Shown piece by piece: positions 40,475 to 49,227 of a stretch of DNA of 64,000 nucleotides. The translations under genes and the position numbers were made by a program. Every line of letters starts with the position of its first letter. Positions within the stretch are counted from its first letter, which is position 1. The notes beneath the pieces are model-generated. The model was not told the DNA's origin. It searched no databases and saw only the letters and a program-made list of their open reading frames with translations. Origin of the DNA: Amycolatopsis australiensis (GTDB taxonomy: Bacteria > Actinomycetota > Actinomycetes > Mycobacteriales > Pseudonocardiaceae); assembly GCF_900119165.1 (NCBI RefSeq), contig NZ_FPJG01000006.1:868001-932000 (forward strand), given 5' to 3'.

Positions 40475-41345
40475 GCCTTTCGACGCGCTTCGCCGGCCCT
40501 CCGAGCGGGTCGACCCCGACCCGGACTTCGCCGCCGAACTGCGCGACAACCTGCGTCGCCTGATCTTGAACGGAGCCGACATGACGACCACCGAAGCCCC
40601 CGCCGCCCACGCCGAACTGCGCTCGCTGACGCCGTACCTGGCCGTTTCCGACGCTCGTGCCGCGCTCGACTTCTACGTCGAGGTCTTCGGCGCCGTGCGG
40701 CGCGGCGACCCGATTGTCATGGACGACGGCCGGATCGGGCACGCCGAGCTGGCCATCGGCGACGCCGTGCTGATGCTGGCCGAGGAGCACCCCGAGATCG
40801 GGCACGTGGCGCCGCGCGAAGGAGGGGCGTCGGTGCGGGTGGAGGTGCCGGACCCGGACGTCTCGGTCGCGCGGGCGCTCGAACGCGGAGCGACGCTGAT
40901 CCGCGCGGTGAGCGACTCGCCATACGGGCGGGGCGGCTCGTTCCGCGACCCGTTCGGCCAGCGCTGGCTCGTCTCGCAGGCGGCCTCCCCGGCCGCGGGC
41001 CCTCGCCCGGCCCGCCACGGCGAGGCCATGTACTTCACGTTCCAGGTGCCGGAGGCCGAGCCCGCGAAGACGTTCTACGGCGCGGTGCTGGGCTGGCAGT
41101 TCACGCCCGGCCGGGTTCCGGACGCATGGCAGTTCTCGGGTCCTGGCCTGGAGGGCGGCCTGTGGGCCGGCGACCGCCAGGTCGGCTGGAAGCTGATGTA
41201 CGCGGTCGACGACCTCGAAGCGGCGCTGACGCGCGTACGCGAGCAGGGCGGTCAGGCTGGTGAGATCGAGCACCACCCGTACGGGCACACCGCCGACTGC
41301 ACCGACAACCAGGGCATCGAGTTCTGGCTGTGGCAGAAGCCCTGA
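40467..41345 (+). CDS. VOC-family protein with N-terminal sigma-partner-like segment
   Basis: 292 residues. The first 37 (starting MPEPFDALRRPSERVDPDPD and including FAAELRDNLRRLILNG) resemble a leader found on other actinobacterial proteins encoded next to ECF sigma genes. Two glyoxalase/VOC domains follow (about 50-165 and 185-290), with LTPYLAVSDARAALDFYVEV and MYFTFQVPEAEPAKTFYGAV as their first strands. VOC proteins bind metals or small hydrophobic compounds. A sensory or resistance role linked to the sigma factor is plausible. GGAGG lies six bases before ATG 40467. Confidence 0.85.
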   Translation: MPEPFDALRRPSERVDPDPDFAAELRDNLRRLILNGADMTTTEAPAAHAELRSLTPYLAVSDARAALDFYVEVFGAVRRGDPIVMDDGRIGHAELAIGDAVLMLAEEHPEIGHVAPREGGASVRVEVPDPDVSVARALERGATLIRAVSDSPYGRGGSFRDPFGQRWLVSQAASPAAGPRPARHGEAMYFTFQVPEAEPAKTFYGAVLGWQFTPGRVPDAWQFSGPGLEGGLWAGDRQVGWKLMYAVDDLEAALTRVREQGGQAGEIEHHPYGHTADCTDNQGIEFWLWQKP

Positions 41346-43100
41346 TCACTGCAGCGTGAACACCACCACGTCGTTCGACTCGGCCTTGGTCAGCGGCAGG
41401 CCCGCGGTCGGCCGCTGGAGGATGCCCATGGCGCCTTCCATGGACTTCACCACGACGACCTTGCGGATGCCGTAGCGCTTGAAGACGTCGATGCTGTGCT
41501 TGTCGGGGAACGTGGCCGACGAGTCCTGCATGTCGTGGAACTGCGGCCCGTAGTTGCTGGCCGTGCCGTTGGCCGTGGTCGGGAATCCTTCGGTGGACCA
41601 GAGCTGGTACTTGAAGTTGCTCCACAGGTCCATCGGCAGCAGCGCGATCGGCTCCTTCGTGGTCGTGAACACCTGCTTGACGTCCGGCGGGATCCCGGGG
41701 TTCTCGACCTGCTGCCAGCGCGGAATGCCTTCGATGAGCGCGAAGAAGGCCGGGAACATCATGTAGAACGCGATGACCTGCCGGGCCATCCGGGTGTGCT
41801 CGTCGATCAGCCGGTAGAGCCGGGGGACCAGACCGGCCGCGAGGATGGCCAGGCCGAGGGTGACCCACATGATCATCCGGCCGGGCGTGCGCATGGCGTC
41901 CCAGCCGGGCAGGAAGTTCCAGAACAGCCAGTAGAGACCGCCGCCGAAGAACGTGGTACCCAGGGAAAGCGCGACGTTGAAGGCCACGAACACGCCCAGG
42001 ACGAGCCGGGCTCGCCAAGTCCAGGCGCTGACGAAGAGGCCGACGACACCGAGCACGACCACGACGAGGCCGGGGAACAAGAGCATCTCGCCGGCGCCGT
42101 CCGGCGGCAGGGCGGCCTCGTTGTTGAAGAAGGTCTCCAGCCACACCCACGTTTCGTACGGCGCGGTCCACAGGCCGCTGACCGGGGGCGAGAAGACCTC
42201 CACCTCGTGCCACGTGCGCGTGAAGCCGTACTCGGCTCGCACCCGCAGGAACGGCACCACGAGCCAGTACGTGATGCCGAGGAACGCCACCACGCCGGCG
42301 GCGTTGGCGATGATCATCCGACGGCCCAGGCGCCACGCGTAGCACGCGATGGCGATGCCGACCACGCCCATCAGGTAGACGAACGGCAGCCCGATCGCCC
42401 AGCCGATGCTGACCTGCCAGGCGGCGATGAGCCAGCCGGCGACGACCCAGCGCGGCTTCGTCTCACCGCGCTCCCCGCGGAAGGTGAAGCCGTGGCCCTT
42501 GGCCAGCGCCCACAGGGCCAGCGCGATCCCGCCGGTCGAGAGGACGTTGAGGTGCGCGATGTGGCTGAGCCGCCACGGCGCCCACGCCCATACGACCCCG
42601 GCCAGCAGCGCGCCCTGCCAGTTGCTGCCGAGCTGCTTGGCCAGCAGGTACGCGCCGGCGAAGGCCAGCGCGAAGCAGAACACGAACAGGACGTTGTAGA
42701 GGAAGACGTTGGCGTACTGGCCGTTGCCGGCGAACACGCTGAACGGCAGGTAGCCGAGCAGTGTTTCCCCGAACGCGTAGTTGTCGACCGCGGGGTAGAA
42801 CTGGTTCGACGTCCAGAAGTCGCCGCCGTGGGTCAGCCAGTGGTGCTGCCAGCCGAGCTCCCACACCCACAGCAGCGGATCGCCGAGCCCGCCGGTCAGC
42901 AAGGACTTCGGGTGCGTGACGATCCGGTGGTTGAACACCATCGAAATCGCCAGGCCGACGTAGAAGGCGATCAGGCCTTCGCTGATGAGCAGCCGGCCGA
43001 GCCAGAGTGCCGCCCTGCGGGCGTCGAACCGGCGGCCGGACTTCCGCGGCGCCTCCTCGGCGGGCGGCGAAACGGTTTCTTCGGCCGTGGCTCCTTCCAC
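41346..43100 (-). CDS. GT-C-like polytopic membrane protein
   Basis: 584 residues with about 11-12 membrane helices and a soluble C-terminal domain (about 480-584). The first outer loop carries a conserved-looking set of aromatic and acidic residues (LGDPLLWVWELGWQHHWLTH, then FYPAVDNYAFGETLLGYLPF). A later loop has RTPGRMIMW. The topology is that of lipid-linked-sugar GT-C transferases, though no family is certain. It may extend or transfer the nearby surface glycan. The GTG start lies next to a hairpin that includes its ribosome site. Confidence 0.8.
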   Translation of the reverse strand: MEGATAEETVSPPAEEAPRKSGRRFDARRAALWLGRLLISEGLIAFYVGLAISMVFNHRIVTHPKSLLTGGLGDPLLWVWELGWQHHWLTHGGDFWTSNQFYPAVDNYAFGETLLGYLPFSVFAGNGQYANVFLYNVLFVFCFALAFAGAYLLAKQLGSNWQGALLAGVVWAWAPWRLSHIAHLNVLSTGGIALALWALAKGHGFTFRGERGETKPRWVVAGWLIAAWQVSIGWAIGLPFVYLMGVVGIAIACYAWRLGRRMIIANAAGVVAFLGITYWLVVPFLRVRAEYGFTRTWHEVEVFSPPVSGLWTAPYETWVWLETFFNNEAALPPDGAGEMLLFPGLVVVVLGVVGLFVSAWTWRARLVLGVFVAFNVALSLGTTFFGGGLYWLFWNFLPGWDAMRTPGRMIMWVTLGLAILAAGLVPRLYRLIDEHTRMARQVIAFYMMFPAFFALIEGIPRWQQVENPGIPPDVKQVFTTTKEPIALLPMDLWSNFKYQLWSTEGFPTTANGTASNYGPQFHDMQDSSATFPDKHSIDVFKRYGIRKVVVVKSMEGAMGILQRPTAGLPLTKAESNDVVVFTLQ

Positions 43101-43103
43101 GTC

Positions 43104-43133
43104 CTGCCCCCTTAGTGCTTGGTTTGGGGGCAG
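43104..43133 (-). promoter_or_regulatory. Hairpin covering the ribosome site of the GT-C-like gene
   Basis: CTGCCCCC (43104-43111) and GGGGGCAG (43126-43133) form an 8-bp perfect stem with a 14-nt loop. In the mRNA the 3' arm contains GGGGGCAG, which with the next GA forms the only ribosome-binding sequence before GTG 43100. Folding would hide it. The same hairpin might instead terminate the gene upstream. Confidence 0.45.
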
Positions 43134-43170
43134 CCTACCTGCGGACTTCCCGCGCTTTGCGGCCGTGGCT

Positions 43171-44937
43171 CTAGCGGCCCACGGCGTAGCCCTGCATTCC
43201 GCGCGCGTTGGCTGCTGCTCGCAGCAAGCCGTTGGTTCGGGAGACCGCGGACAGGCGGCCCAGCGCCCACTCGCCCGCGTCCACCACCTCGTGGCCGCGG
43301 GCGCGTAGGGCGTCCACAGTGGATTGGCCGAGGCGGGATTCCACCACCAGCTCGCGTGGGTTCCACGAGCGCGGGTAGAACGAGCTGGGGAACGCCGTCG
43401 TATGCCAGGCCGGGGCGTCGATCGACTCCTGGAGGTTCAGGCCGCCGTACGTGTGCGCCAGCCAGAAGCACAGCTGCCACTGGTCCTGCTGGTCGCCGCC
43501 CGGGGTGCCGAATGCCAGTGCCGGGACGCCGTCGTGCAGGGCCAGCGATGGCGACAGCGTGATCCTGGGGCGCTTGCGGGGGGCCAGGGAGTTCGGGAGT
43601 CCCTGCTCCAGCCAGAACATCTGGCCCCGCGAGTCCAGGCAGAAGCCCAGCGACGGGATCGTCGGGCTCGACTGCAGCCAGCCACCCGAAGGAGTGAGCG
43701 ATACCAGGTTGCCCGCCGCGTCGGCGACGTCCAGGTGGACCGTGTCGCCGCGCGTCTGGCCCTGGGGGCCGACCGTCGGCTCGCCCGTCGCGCCGCTCTC
43801 CGCGTGCACGCCCCGCAGGGAATCCAGGATCGCCGGCAGCCGCGCCGGGCCGCGAGCGTCGCCCGGGCGCAGGTCAGGCGAGGCCGTTTCGGTGATCAAA
43901 GCCCGGCGCGAGTCCGTGTAAGAAGCCGAAAGCAGCACGTCGAGCGGGACGTCCGTGTCGCCGTACCACGCCTCGCGGTCCGCGAACGCCAGCTTCGCCG
44001 CTTCGACCGCCAGGTGCACCGTACGCTCCGACGGAATTCCGTCCACATAGGACAGCTCGTCGCGGAAGCCGTGCAGCAGCAGCGCCTGCTGGAGCAACGC
44101 CGGGCCCTGCGTCCAGCCGCCCATCTTGACCAGCCGCCAGTCGCCGACGTCGACGGACACCGGTTCCTCGTACGACGCCGACCACGACGCCAGGTCGTCG
44201 CCGGTCAGCAGGCCCGCGTGGTCGCGGCCGGAGTCGTCGCGGAACGCCGTCCGGCTGAACTCCTCGATCGCTTCCGCGACGAACCCCTGTGACCAGGCAC
44301 GACGTCCCGCGTCGAGCTGCGCTTCCCGGCCTGAGACGGACTCCGCCTCGCGCAGCAGACGCTCCCACGTGTCCGCCAGCGCCGGGTTCCGGTGCAGGCC
44401 CGAAGCGGGTTTGCCGCCGGGCAGCCAGAGCGCCGCCGACGTCGGCCAGTGCTCGGTGAACAACCGGGACACGGCGCGGATCGTGTCCCCGACCCGCGGC
44501 ACCAGCGGGACGCCGTTGCGCGCATATCCGATCGCGTAGCTGAGAACCGAGCGAAGCGACTTCGTGCCGTAGTCGCGAAGCAGCAGGAGCCAGCCGTCCC
44601 AGGCGCCCGGGACGGTCGCGGGGAGCAGGCCGCTGCCCGGGATCAGGTCCAGCCCCAACGCCGCGAAGTGCGCGGCGGTGGCCCCCGCGGGCGACGGGCC
44701 TTGCGCCGCCAGCGCCCGCGGGGTCGGGTCGTCCGCCGTCACGAAGAGGCCGGGCACCTGGCCCGCCGGGCCGCACAGGTGCGGCTCGGCGACCTGCAGG
44801 ACGAATCCGGCCGCGACCGCCGCGTCGAACGCGTTGCCGCCGTCCTCCAGCACCGCCATCCCGGTGGCCGAAGCCAGCCAGTGCGTCGATGCCACCATCC
44901 CGAAGGTGCCGGCCAGCTCCGGCCTCGTCGTGAACAT
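43171..44937 (-). CDS. Gamma-glutamyltransferase family protein
   Basis: 588-residue Ntn-hydrolase-type protein. The N-terminal part has ASATGMAVLEDGGNAFDAAV (about 22-41), a GGT hallmark. The cleavage/nucleophile site is GDTVHLDVADAAGNLVS with the Thr of GDT, followed by FGTPGGDQQDQW. Length and motif agree with the YwrD-like subgroup rather than secreted GGT, and no signal peptide is seen. It could hydrolyse gamma-glutamyl or similar amide bonds in the cytosol. ATG 44937 is chosen because family similarity begins there. Confidence 0.87.
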   Translation of the reverse strand: MFTTRPELAGTFGMVASTHWLASATGMAVLEDGGNAFDAAVAAGFVLQVAEPHLCGPAGQVPGLFVTADDPTPRALAAQGPSPAGATAAHFAALGLDLIPGSGLLPATVPGAWDGWLLLLRDYGTKSLRSVLSYAIGYARNGVPLVPRVGDTIRAVSRLFTEHWPTSAALWLPGGKPASGLHRNPALADTWERLLREAESVSGREAQLDAGRRAWSQGFVAEAIEEFSRTAFRDDSGRDHAGLLTGDDLASWSASYEEPVSVDVGDWRLVKMGGWTQGPALLQQALLLHGFRDELSYVDGIPSERTVHLAVEAAKLAFADREAWYGDTDVPLDVLLSASYTDSRRALITETASPDLRPGDARGPARLPAILDSLRGVHAESGATGEPTVGPQGQTRGDTVHLDVADAAGNLVSLTPSGGWLQSSPTIPSLGFCLDSRGQMFWLEQGLPNSLAPRKRPRITLSPSLALHDGVPALAFGTPGGDQQDQWQLCFWLAHTYGGLNLQESIDAPAWHTTAFPSSFYPRSWNPRELVVESRLGQSTVDALRARGHEVVDAGEWALGRLSAVSRTNGLLRAAANARGMQGYAVGR

Positions 44938-44965
44938 GCCCCCGATAGTACGCAGAGCTAACGAA

Positions 44966-45382
44966 TTACCAAGCCCGCGGACGCCGCCGCTCCGGCTCGT
45001 ACGGCTGCGTGATGATCTCGATGCCGTTGCCGCCGGGATCGAGGAAGTAGACGCCACGGCCGCCGTGGTTGTGGTTGATTTCGCCGACCAGCTTCCCCTG
45101 CGGATCGGCGTGGTAGGTCACGCCGGTTTCGACGAGCCGCGAAAAGACGGCGTCGAAGTCGTCCTCCGGGATCAGGAAGCAGTAGTGCTGCAGGCGCAGG
45201 TCCTGCTCGGGGACGGTCGCGAAGTCCAGCCGGACGCCGTTGCGCGTCTCGACGGGGATGAACGGCCCCCACTCCTGCCCCACTTCGAGGCCGAACAGGT
45301 TCGCGAGGAATTCGGCGGATTCCCGGTTGTTCCGGGACGGAATGATCAGATGGTTGAGTTCGACGGAAACGGATACGGACAC
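44966..45382 (-). CDS. VOC-family (glyoxalase/dioxygenase-like) protein
   Basis: 138-residue single VOC domain. The first beta strand has LNHLIIPSRNNRESAEFLAN (His11 a likely metal ligand), the middle LQHYCFLIPEDDFDAVFSRL (His66), and the C-terminal strand VYFLDPGGNGIEI ends with Glu122 as the usual third ligand. This His-His-Glu set supports a metal-dependent enzyme or binding protein. The start is GTG 45382 without a strong ribosome site. Confidence 0.84.
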   Translation of the reverse strand: MSVSVSVELNHLIIPSRNNRESAEFLANLFGLEVGQEWGPFIPVETRNGVRLDFATVPEQDLRLQHYCFLIPEDDFDAVFSRLVETGVTYHADPQGKLVGEINHNHGGRGVYFLDPGGNGIEIITQPYEPERRRPRAW

Positions 45383-45411
45383 GACCGGTGAGCGTAACCA
45401 GCGCCGCTCGG

Positions 45412-46716
45412 TCAGGAAACCGAAATCCGCGCCGCCGCCCGCGGCCGGCCGACGCCCTGCCAGGACAGCCCGGCGTCCACGATCACCCGCGGGTCCAGCA
45501 GGTTCCGCGTGTCGACGACGTCGATGCCCTCCATCAGCTCGGCCATCGCGCGCCAGTCGAGCTGCTTGAACTCGGCCCACTCGGTCAGCACGACGACCAC
45601 GTCCGCGTCCTTCGCGACCTGGTAGGCGTCGTCGACCAACGTCATCCCGTCGATCCCGCCGTCGACGGCCGGGTCGTAGGCCACCAGCTCGGCGCCGAGC
45701 GCGCACAGCACCGACGACACCGCGAGCGCGGGCGAGTCGCGCAGGTCGTTCGTGCCCGCCTTGAACGCCAGCCCCAGTACGCCGATCCGCGCGCCGGCCA
45801 GCGTCCCGCCGACCGCGCCGGCGATCTTCGCGACGATCCGGTCGCGCTGGGCGATGTTCTCGTCGATGGCCGAGGTCAGCATCCGGAAGTCGTAGTTGAC
45901 CGACTCGGCGACCTTGACCAGCGCGCTCGTGTCCTTCGGCAGGCACGAGCCGCCCCAGCCCGGCCCGGGCTTGAGGAAGGTTCGCCCGATCCGGCGGTCG
46001 TAGCCCATGCCCTCGGTGACGAGGTCGATGTCCGCGCCCAGCCGTTCGCACAGCTCGGCGATCGAGTTGACGTAGGACAGCTTCAGCGCGAGGTAGCAGT
46101 TCGCCGCGTACTTCACCAGCTCCGCGCTCGCCGCGTCGGCGACGACGAGCGGCGCGTCCAGCTCGGCGTACAGCTCGCCGACCCACTGCGCGGCCGCGCG
46201 GTCGTCCGAGCCGACGACGATCCGGTCCGGGCCGAGGAAGTCCGCGACCGCGGTGCCTTCGCGCAGGAACTCGGGGTTGGACACGACCGGCACGTCGGCC
46301 CGGCCGAGCATCTCCTGGATCCGCTTCGACGTGCCGACCGGCACGGTCGACTTCGTGACGAGCGCGCAGCCCGCGGGCAGGACGTCACCGATCTCGGCGG
46401 CCACGGCCTCGACCGCGCGCAGGTCGGCCGACCCGCCCGCGCCCATCGGCGTCGGCACGCAGAGGAACACCGCCTGCGCGTCGCGGACCGCTTCCCGGGC
46501 GCCGACGACGAACTGGAGACGTCCCGCCGCGATCCCGCGGGCGACCAGGTCGGCCAGCCCCGGTTCGAGGATGTCCACCCGGCCCGCCGCCAGCCGGGAC
46601 ACCTTCGCGCGGTCGACGTCCGCACACGTGACGGAATGACCCAGACTGGCCAGGCAGGCCCCCGTGGTCAAGCCGACGTAACCGGTACCTACCACCACGA
46701 TCCGAGCTGGGGTCAT
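45412..46716 (-). CDS. ugd: UDP-glucose 6-dehydrogenase
   Basis: 434 residues. It oxidises UDP-glucose to UDP-glucuronate with two NAD+. The Rossmann motif is VVGTGYVGLTTG (8-19), LCVPTPM marks the end of the NAD domain, the linker has AELVKYAANCYLALKLSYVN, and the catalytic loop GWGGSCLPKD holds Cys258. The C-terminal UDP-binding domain has LGLAFKAGTNDLRDSP. It supplies glucuronate or its derivatives to polysaccharide assembly, consistent with the glycan genes nearby. Overall length is typical. Confidence 0.95.
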   Translation of the reverse strand: MTPARIVVVGTGYVGLTTGACLASLGHSVTCADVDRAKVSRLAAGRVDILEPGLADLVARGIAAGRLQFVVGAREAVRDAQAVFLCVPTPMGAGGSADLRAVEAVAAEIGDVLPAGCALVTKSTVPVGTSKRIQEMLGRADVPVVSNPEFLREGTAVADFLGPDRIVVGSDDRAAAQWVGELYAELDAPLVVADAASAELVKYAANCYLALKLSYVNSIAELCERLGADIDLVTEGMGYDRRIGRTFLKPGPGWGGSCLPKDTSALVKVAESVNYDFRMLTSAIDENIAQRDRIVAKIAGAVGGTLAGARIGVLGLAFKAGTNDLRDSPALAVSSVLCALGAELVAYDPAVDGGIDGMTLVDDAYQVAKDADVVVVLTEWAEFKQLDWRAMAELMEGIDVVDTRNLLDPRVIVDAGLSWQGVGRPRAAARISVS

Positions 46717-46856
46717 GCTGCTGAAGGTGACAGCCGGAGTTGACCACCGCGCTAACGGAAACAGTCGCGCCCGAAAGCGGTGAGCGAAGACACGAACCCG
46801 CCGATGCGAACGAGCGTTAACCTGTCTCCGCGAACCACAGCGAAGGGAACCCGCAG

Positions 46857-47615
46857 ATGCAGATCACCGACACCGCGGCGCTCGTCACCGGGGGCGCCTC
46901 CGGCCTCGGCGGGGCGACGGCGAAGGCGCTCGCGGCCAAGGGCGCGCGGGTGTTCGCGCTCGACCTCGCGCCGTCCATCGAGAAGGCCGAGCAGGTCGAC
47001 GGCATCACCTACGTCGAGGCGGACGTGACCGACGTCGAGCAGGTCGAAGCCGCCGTCGCGACCGCGGCCGGCTCCGGGGTGCCGCTGCGGACCGTGGTGA
47101 ACTGCGCCGGCATCGGGCCGTCCGCGCGGATCCTGTCCAAGAAGGGCCGCCACGACCTCGCGCTGTACGCGAAGGTCGTCCAGATCAACCTGGTCGGGAC
47201 GTTCAACGTGCTGACCATCGCGTCGGAAGCGATCGCGAAGACCGAACCCCTCGCCGACGACGCCCGCGGCGTCATCATCAACACCGCGTCCATCGCCGCG
47301 TTCGATGGGCAGATCGGCCAGGTCGCCTACTCCTCGTCCAAGGGCGGGGTCGTCGGCATGACGCTGCCCGCGGCCCGCGACCTGGCCTCGCACGGCATCC
47401 GCGTGCTGACCATCGCGCCCGGCATCGTCGACACGCCGATGCTCGCCACGGTCAGCGACGAGTTCCGCGCGTCGCTCGCCGCCGGCGTCCCGTTCCCGAA
47501 GCGCCTCGCGCGGCCGGACGAGTACGCGCAGCTCGCGCTGTCGCTCATCGACCACGACTACCTCAACGGCGAGGTCGTCCGCATGGACGGCGCCCTCCGG
47601 ATGGCCCCGCGCTGA
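46857..47615 (+). CDS. Short-chain dehydrogenase, type-2 3-hydroxyacyl-CoA dehydrogenase-like
   Basis: 252 residues. The cofactor motif TGGASGLG (11-18) with Asp36 nearby points to NAD(H). NCAG lies at 82-85 and the catalytic triad is Ser145, Tyr158, Lys162. The insert GRHDLALYAKVVQINL and the tail EYAQLALSLIDHDYLNGEVV, then MDGALRMAP resemble 17-beta-HSD10-like acyl-CoA dehydrogenases of beta-oxidation. GAAGGGA nine bases before ATG gives the start. It stands alone; a perfect 30-bp palindrome follows. Confidence 0.9.
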   Translation: MQITDTAALVTGGASGLGGATAKALAAKGARVFALDLAPSIEKAEQVDGITYVEADVTDVEQVEAAVATAAGSGVPLRTVVNCAGIGPSARILSKKGRHDLALYAKVVQINLVGTFNVLTIASEAIAKTEPLADDARGVIINTASIAAFDGQIGQVAYSSSKGGVVGMTLPAARDLASHGIRVLTIAPGIVDTPMLATVSDEFRASLAAGVPFPKRLARPDEYAQLALSLIDHDYLNGEVVRMDGALRMAPR

Positions 47616-47621
47616 CGCCGG

Positions 47622-47651
47622 GGGCGGCACTTTCCCGGGAAAGTGCCGCCC
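47622..47651. terminator. Bidirectional terminator, 30-bp perfect palindrome
   Basis: GGGCGGCACTTTCCC (47622-47636) is followed directly by its reverse complement (47637-47651). It starts seven bases after the SDR stop and ends seven bases before the stop of the convergent methyltransferase gene. Confidence 0.8.
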
Positions 47652-47658
47652 TGGCCGG

Positions 47659-48318
47659 TCAGCGGGTCAGGCGGACCTCCAGGCCGATGCCATCGGCGGT
47701 GACCGAGCAGCCGCCGAACGCGCTCTCCGCGGCCAGCGTCTCGAACTGCGCCGGCGTGAACGCGCGGCGGCGCAGCCAGCCGAGCGTCTGGCGCACGGTG
47801 AAGCCGCTGACCACGCCGACGTGCATCCGGGCGACCTCCCGGTCGATGTCCGCGGCGGTGGCCTCGTGGTTGAGGTCGTGGATCACCGCGAACCCACCCG
47901 GCCGCAGCACCCGGTGCATTTCGTTCAACGCCGTCACCGGCTGCCGGAAGTTCTTGAACGCGGCCTGGCAGACCACGAAGTCGAACGACTCGTCGTCGAA
48001 CGGCGTGTGCGTGACGTCGCCCTGCCGGAAGCCGACGTCGACCCCGGCCTGGCGCGCCTCTTCGCGCGCGATCTCCACCATCGTGTGGCTGATGTCGAGC
48101 CCGGTGACGCGGTAGCCGCGCTTCGCCAGCTCGATGGCGAAGAAGCCGGGGCCGGGCGCCACCTCCAGGATCTCGGCGCCGTCCGGCAGCCCGGCGGTGA
48201 CTTCGGCCGCCTGCCGCCGGTACTGCGCCAGCTGGGCCTCGGTACCGCGGTTCTTCGCGTACCAGCGGGCCTGGAAGCCCTCCATCTCGGGCACTTTGTG
48301 CTTGCGGGTCGTCTCCAT
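47659..48318 (-). CDS. Class I SAM-dependent methyltransferase
   Basis: 219 residues. Motif I is ILEVAPGPGFFAIELAKRG (about 50-68), motif II region GLDISHTMVEIA, post-motif GDVTHTPFDDESFDFVVC, and motif III VLRPGGFAVIHDL. The order is that of UbiE/COQ5-type small-molecule methyltransferases. AGGAGAG eight bases before ATG 48318 fixes the start, and the open frame upstream is not supported. Substrate unknown. A PadR gene lies about 200 bp upstream on the same strand but is separated by a hairpin. Confidence 0.88.
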   Translation of the reverse strand: METTRKHKVPEMEGFQARWYAKNRGTEAQLAQYRRQAAEVTAGLPDGAEILEVAPGPGFFAIELAKRGYRVTGLDISHTMVEIAREEARQAGVDVGFRQGDVTHTPFDDESFDFVVCQAAFKNFRQPVTALNEMHRVLRPGGFAVIHDLNHEATAADIDREVARMHVGVVSGFTVRQTLGWLRRRAFTPAQFETLAAESAFGGCSVTADGIGLEVRLTR

Positions 48319-48411
48319 GGATCTCTCCTCTTCGGGTGAACCGAACCGGAGAGCCACCCGGTTATCCTTGCGGTGCCACCTCGGGACCGGGCGTGCTCGG
48401 TTCGGGGTCGA

Positions 48412-48447
48412 GGACCCCGGGCGGTGTGCCAGCACCACCCGGGGTCC
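48412..48447 (-). terminator. Hairpin after padR
   Basis: GGACCCCGGGCGGTG (48412-48426) pairs with CACCACCCGGGGTCC (48433-48447) with one mismatch and a 6-nt loop. It lies between the PadR and methyltransferase genes and probably ends the PadR transcript. Confidence 0.6.
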
Positions 48448-48519
48448 GTGCTCATCTCTGTGACATCCGGGGCTCCGCCCCGGGCCGAGGGCTCCGCCGT
48501 CCGGGCCCCCGGAAATCGG

Positions 48520-49146
48520 TCATTCCACGAACTCCCCCAGGTCCTCGGGCAGTTCGCCGGTCTCGTGGAAGCGCCGCCAGGCGTCGATGCCCGGCACGGC
48601 GCCGCTGGTCAAGTCGTCGAGGAAGGCCCGCACCCAGCGCGCCTCGGCCTCCGCCATCGCGAGGTCGTACTCCACCTCCACCAGGAACATCCGCGGCAGT
48701 TCGGGCCGCAGGTCGTCCAGGGACTTCCGCTGCGCCGCGATGTGGTCGTCGAGCTGGGCCACCCGCTGCCGCAGCAGGCTGATCGCCTGGTCCGGGCCGA
48801 GGACGCCGATCATCGACAGCCCCGACTGGAACCGCGGCGGCTCCCGCTCCACCGTGCCGACCAGCTCGCGGACCCAGTCCTCGAACTCCGCCCGCCCGGC
48901 CGGCGTGATCCGGTAGACGGTCCGCTCGGGCCGCCCGCCCTCCTTGACGCTCGCCACGGCCTCGACGAAACCGTGCTTTTCGAGGTTCGCGACGACGGTG
49001 TACAGCGAGCCCCACTTGATCGGCAGGTCGGCGTCCTTGCCGCGCTGCTTGAGCACGGCCGCCATCTCGTACGGGTGCATGGGCCGCTCGTGCACGACGG
49101 AGAGCACGGCGAGGCCCAGCATGTTGCCGACCTTCCGCTTCTTCAT
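48520..49146 (-). CDS. PadR-family transcriptional regulator
   Basis: 208 residues. The winged helix-turn-helix (about 8-85) has LGLAVLSVVHERPMHPYEMA, WGSLYTVVANLEKHGFVEAV and the wing GGRPERTVYRITPAGR. A C-terminal helical dimerisation domain (Vir_act_alpha_C-like, about 95-200) follows. Regulators of this kind usually repress themselves and a neighbouring transporter or enzyme. Two palindromes overlap its own promoter, supporting autoregulation. No adjacent exporter is present; the methyltransferase downstream is the only close candidate target. Confidence 0.92.
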   Translation of the reverse strand: MKKRKVGNMLGLAVLSVVHERPMHPYEMAAVLKQRGKDADLPIKWGSLYTVVANLEKHGFVEAVASVKEGGRPERTVYRITPAGRAEFEDWVRELVGTVEREPPRFQSGLSMIGVLGPDQAISLLRQRVAQLDDHIAAQRKSLDDLRPELPRMFLVEVEYDLAMAEAEARWVRAFLDDLTSGAVPGIDAWRRFHETGELPEDLGEFVE

Positions 49147-49154
49147 ACCTGCTC

Positions 49155-49182
49155 CTCGTCGACGAGTACTCGTCTACGAGTA
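49155..49182. promoter_or_regulatory. Operator-like palindromes upstream of padR
   Basis: CTCGTCGACGAG (49155-49166) is a perfect 12-bp palindrome, directly followed by TACTCGTCTACGAGTA (49167-49182), a 7-bp inverted repeat with a 2-base centre. Both share CTCGT/ACGAG half sites and sit 9-36 bp before the padR start. Confidence 0.65.
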
Positions 49183-49227
49183 TACGCAGCACGTGCCAGA
49201 AGACAAGTGTCTTAGTCGGCGAACTAC

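Noticed and set aside
45412..46716. GDP-mannose or UDP-ManNAc dehydrogenase
   Set aside because: The family motifs cannot fully separate paralogues, but the catalytic-loop and NAD-domain sequences best fit UDP-glucose dehydrogenase.
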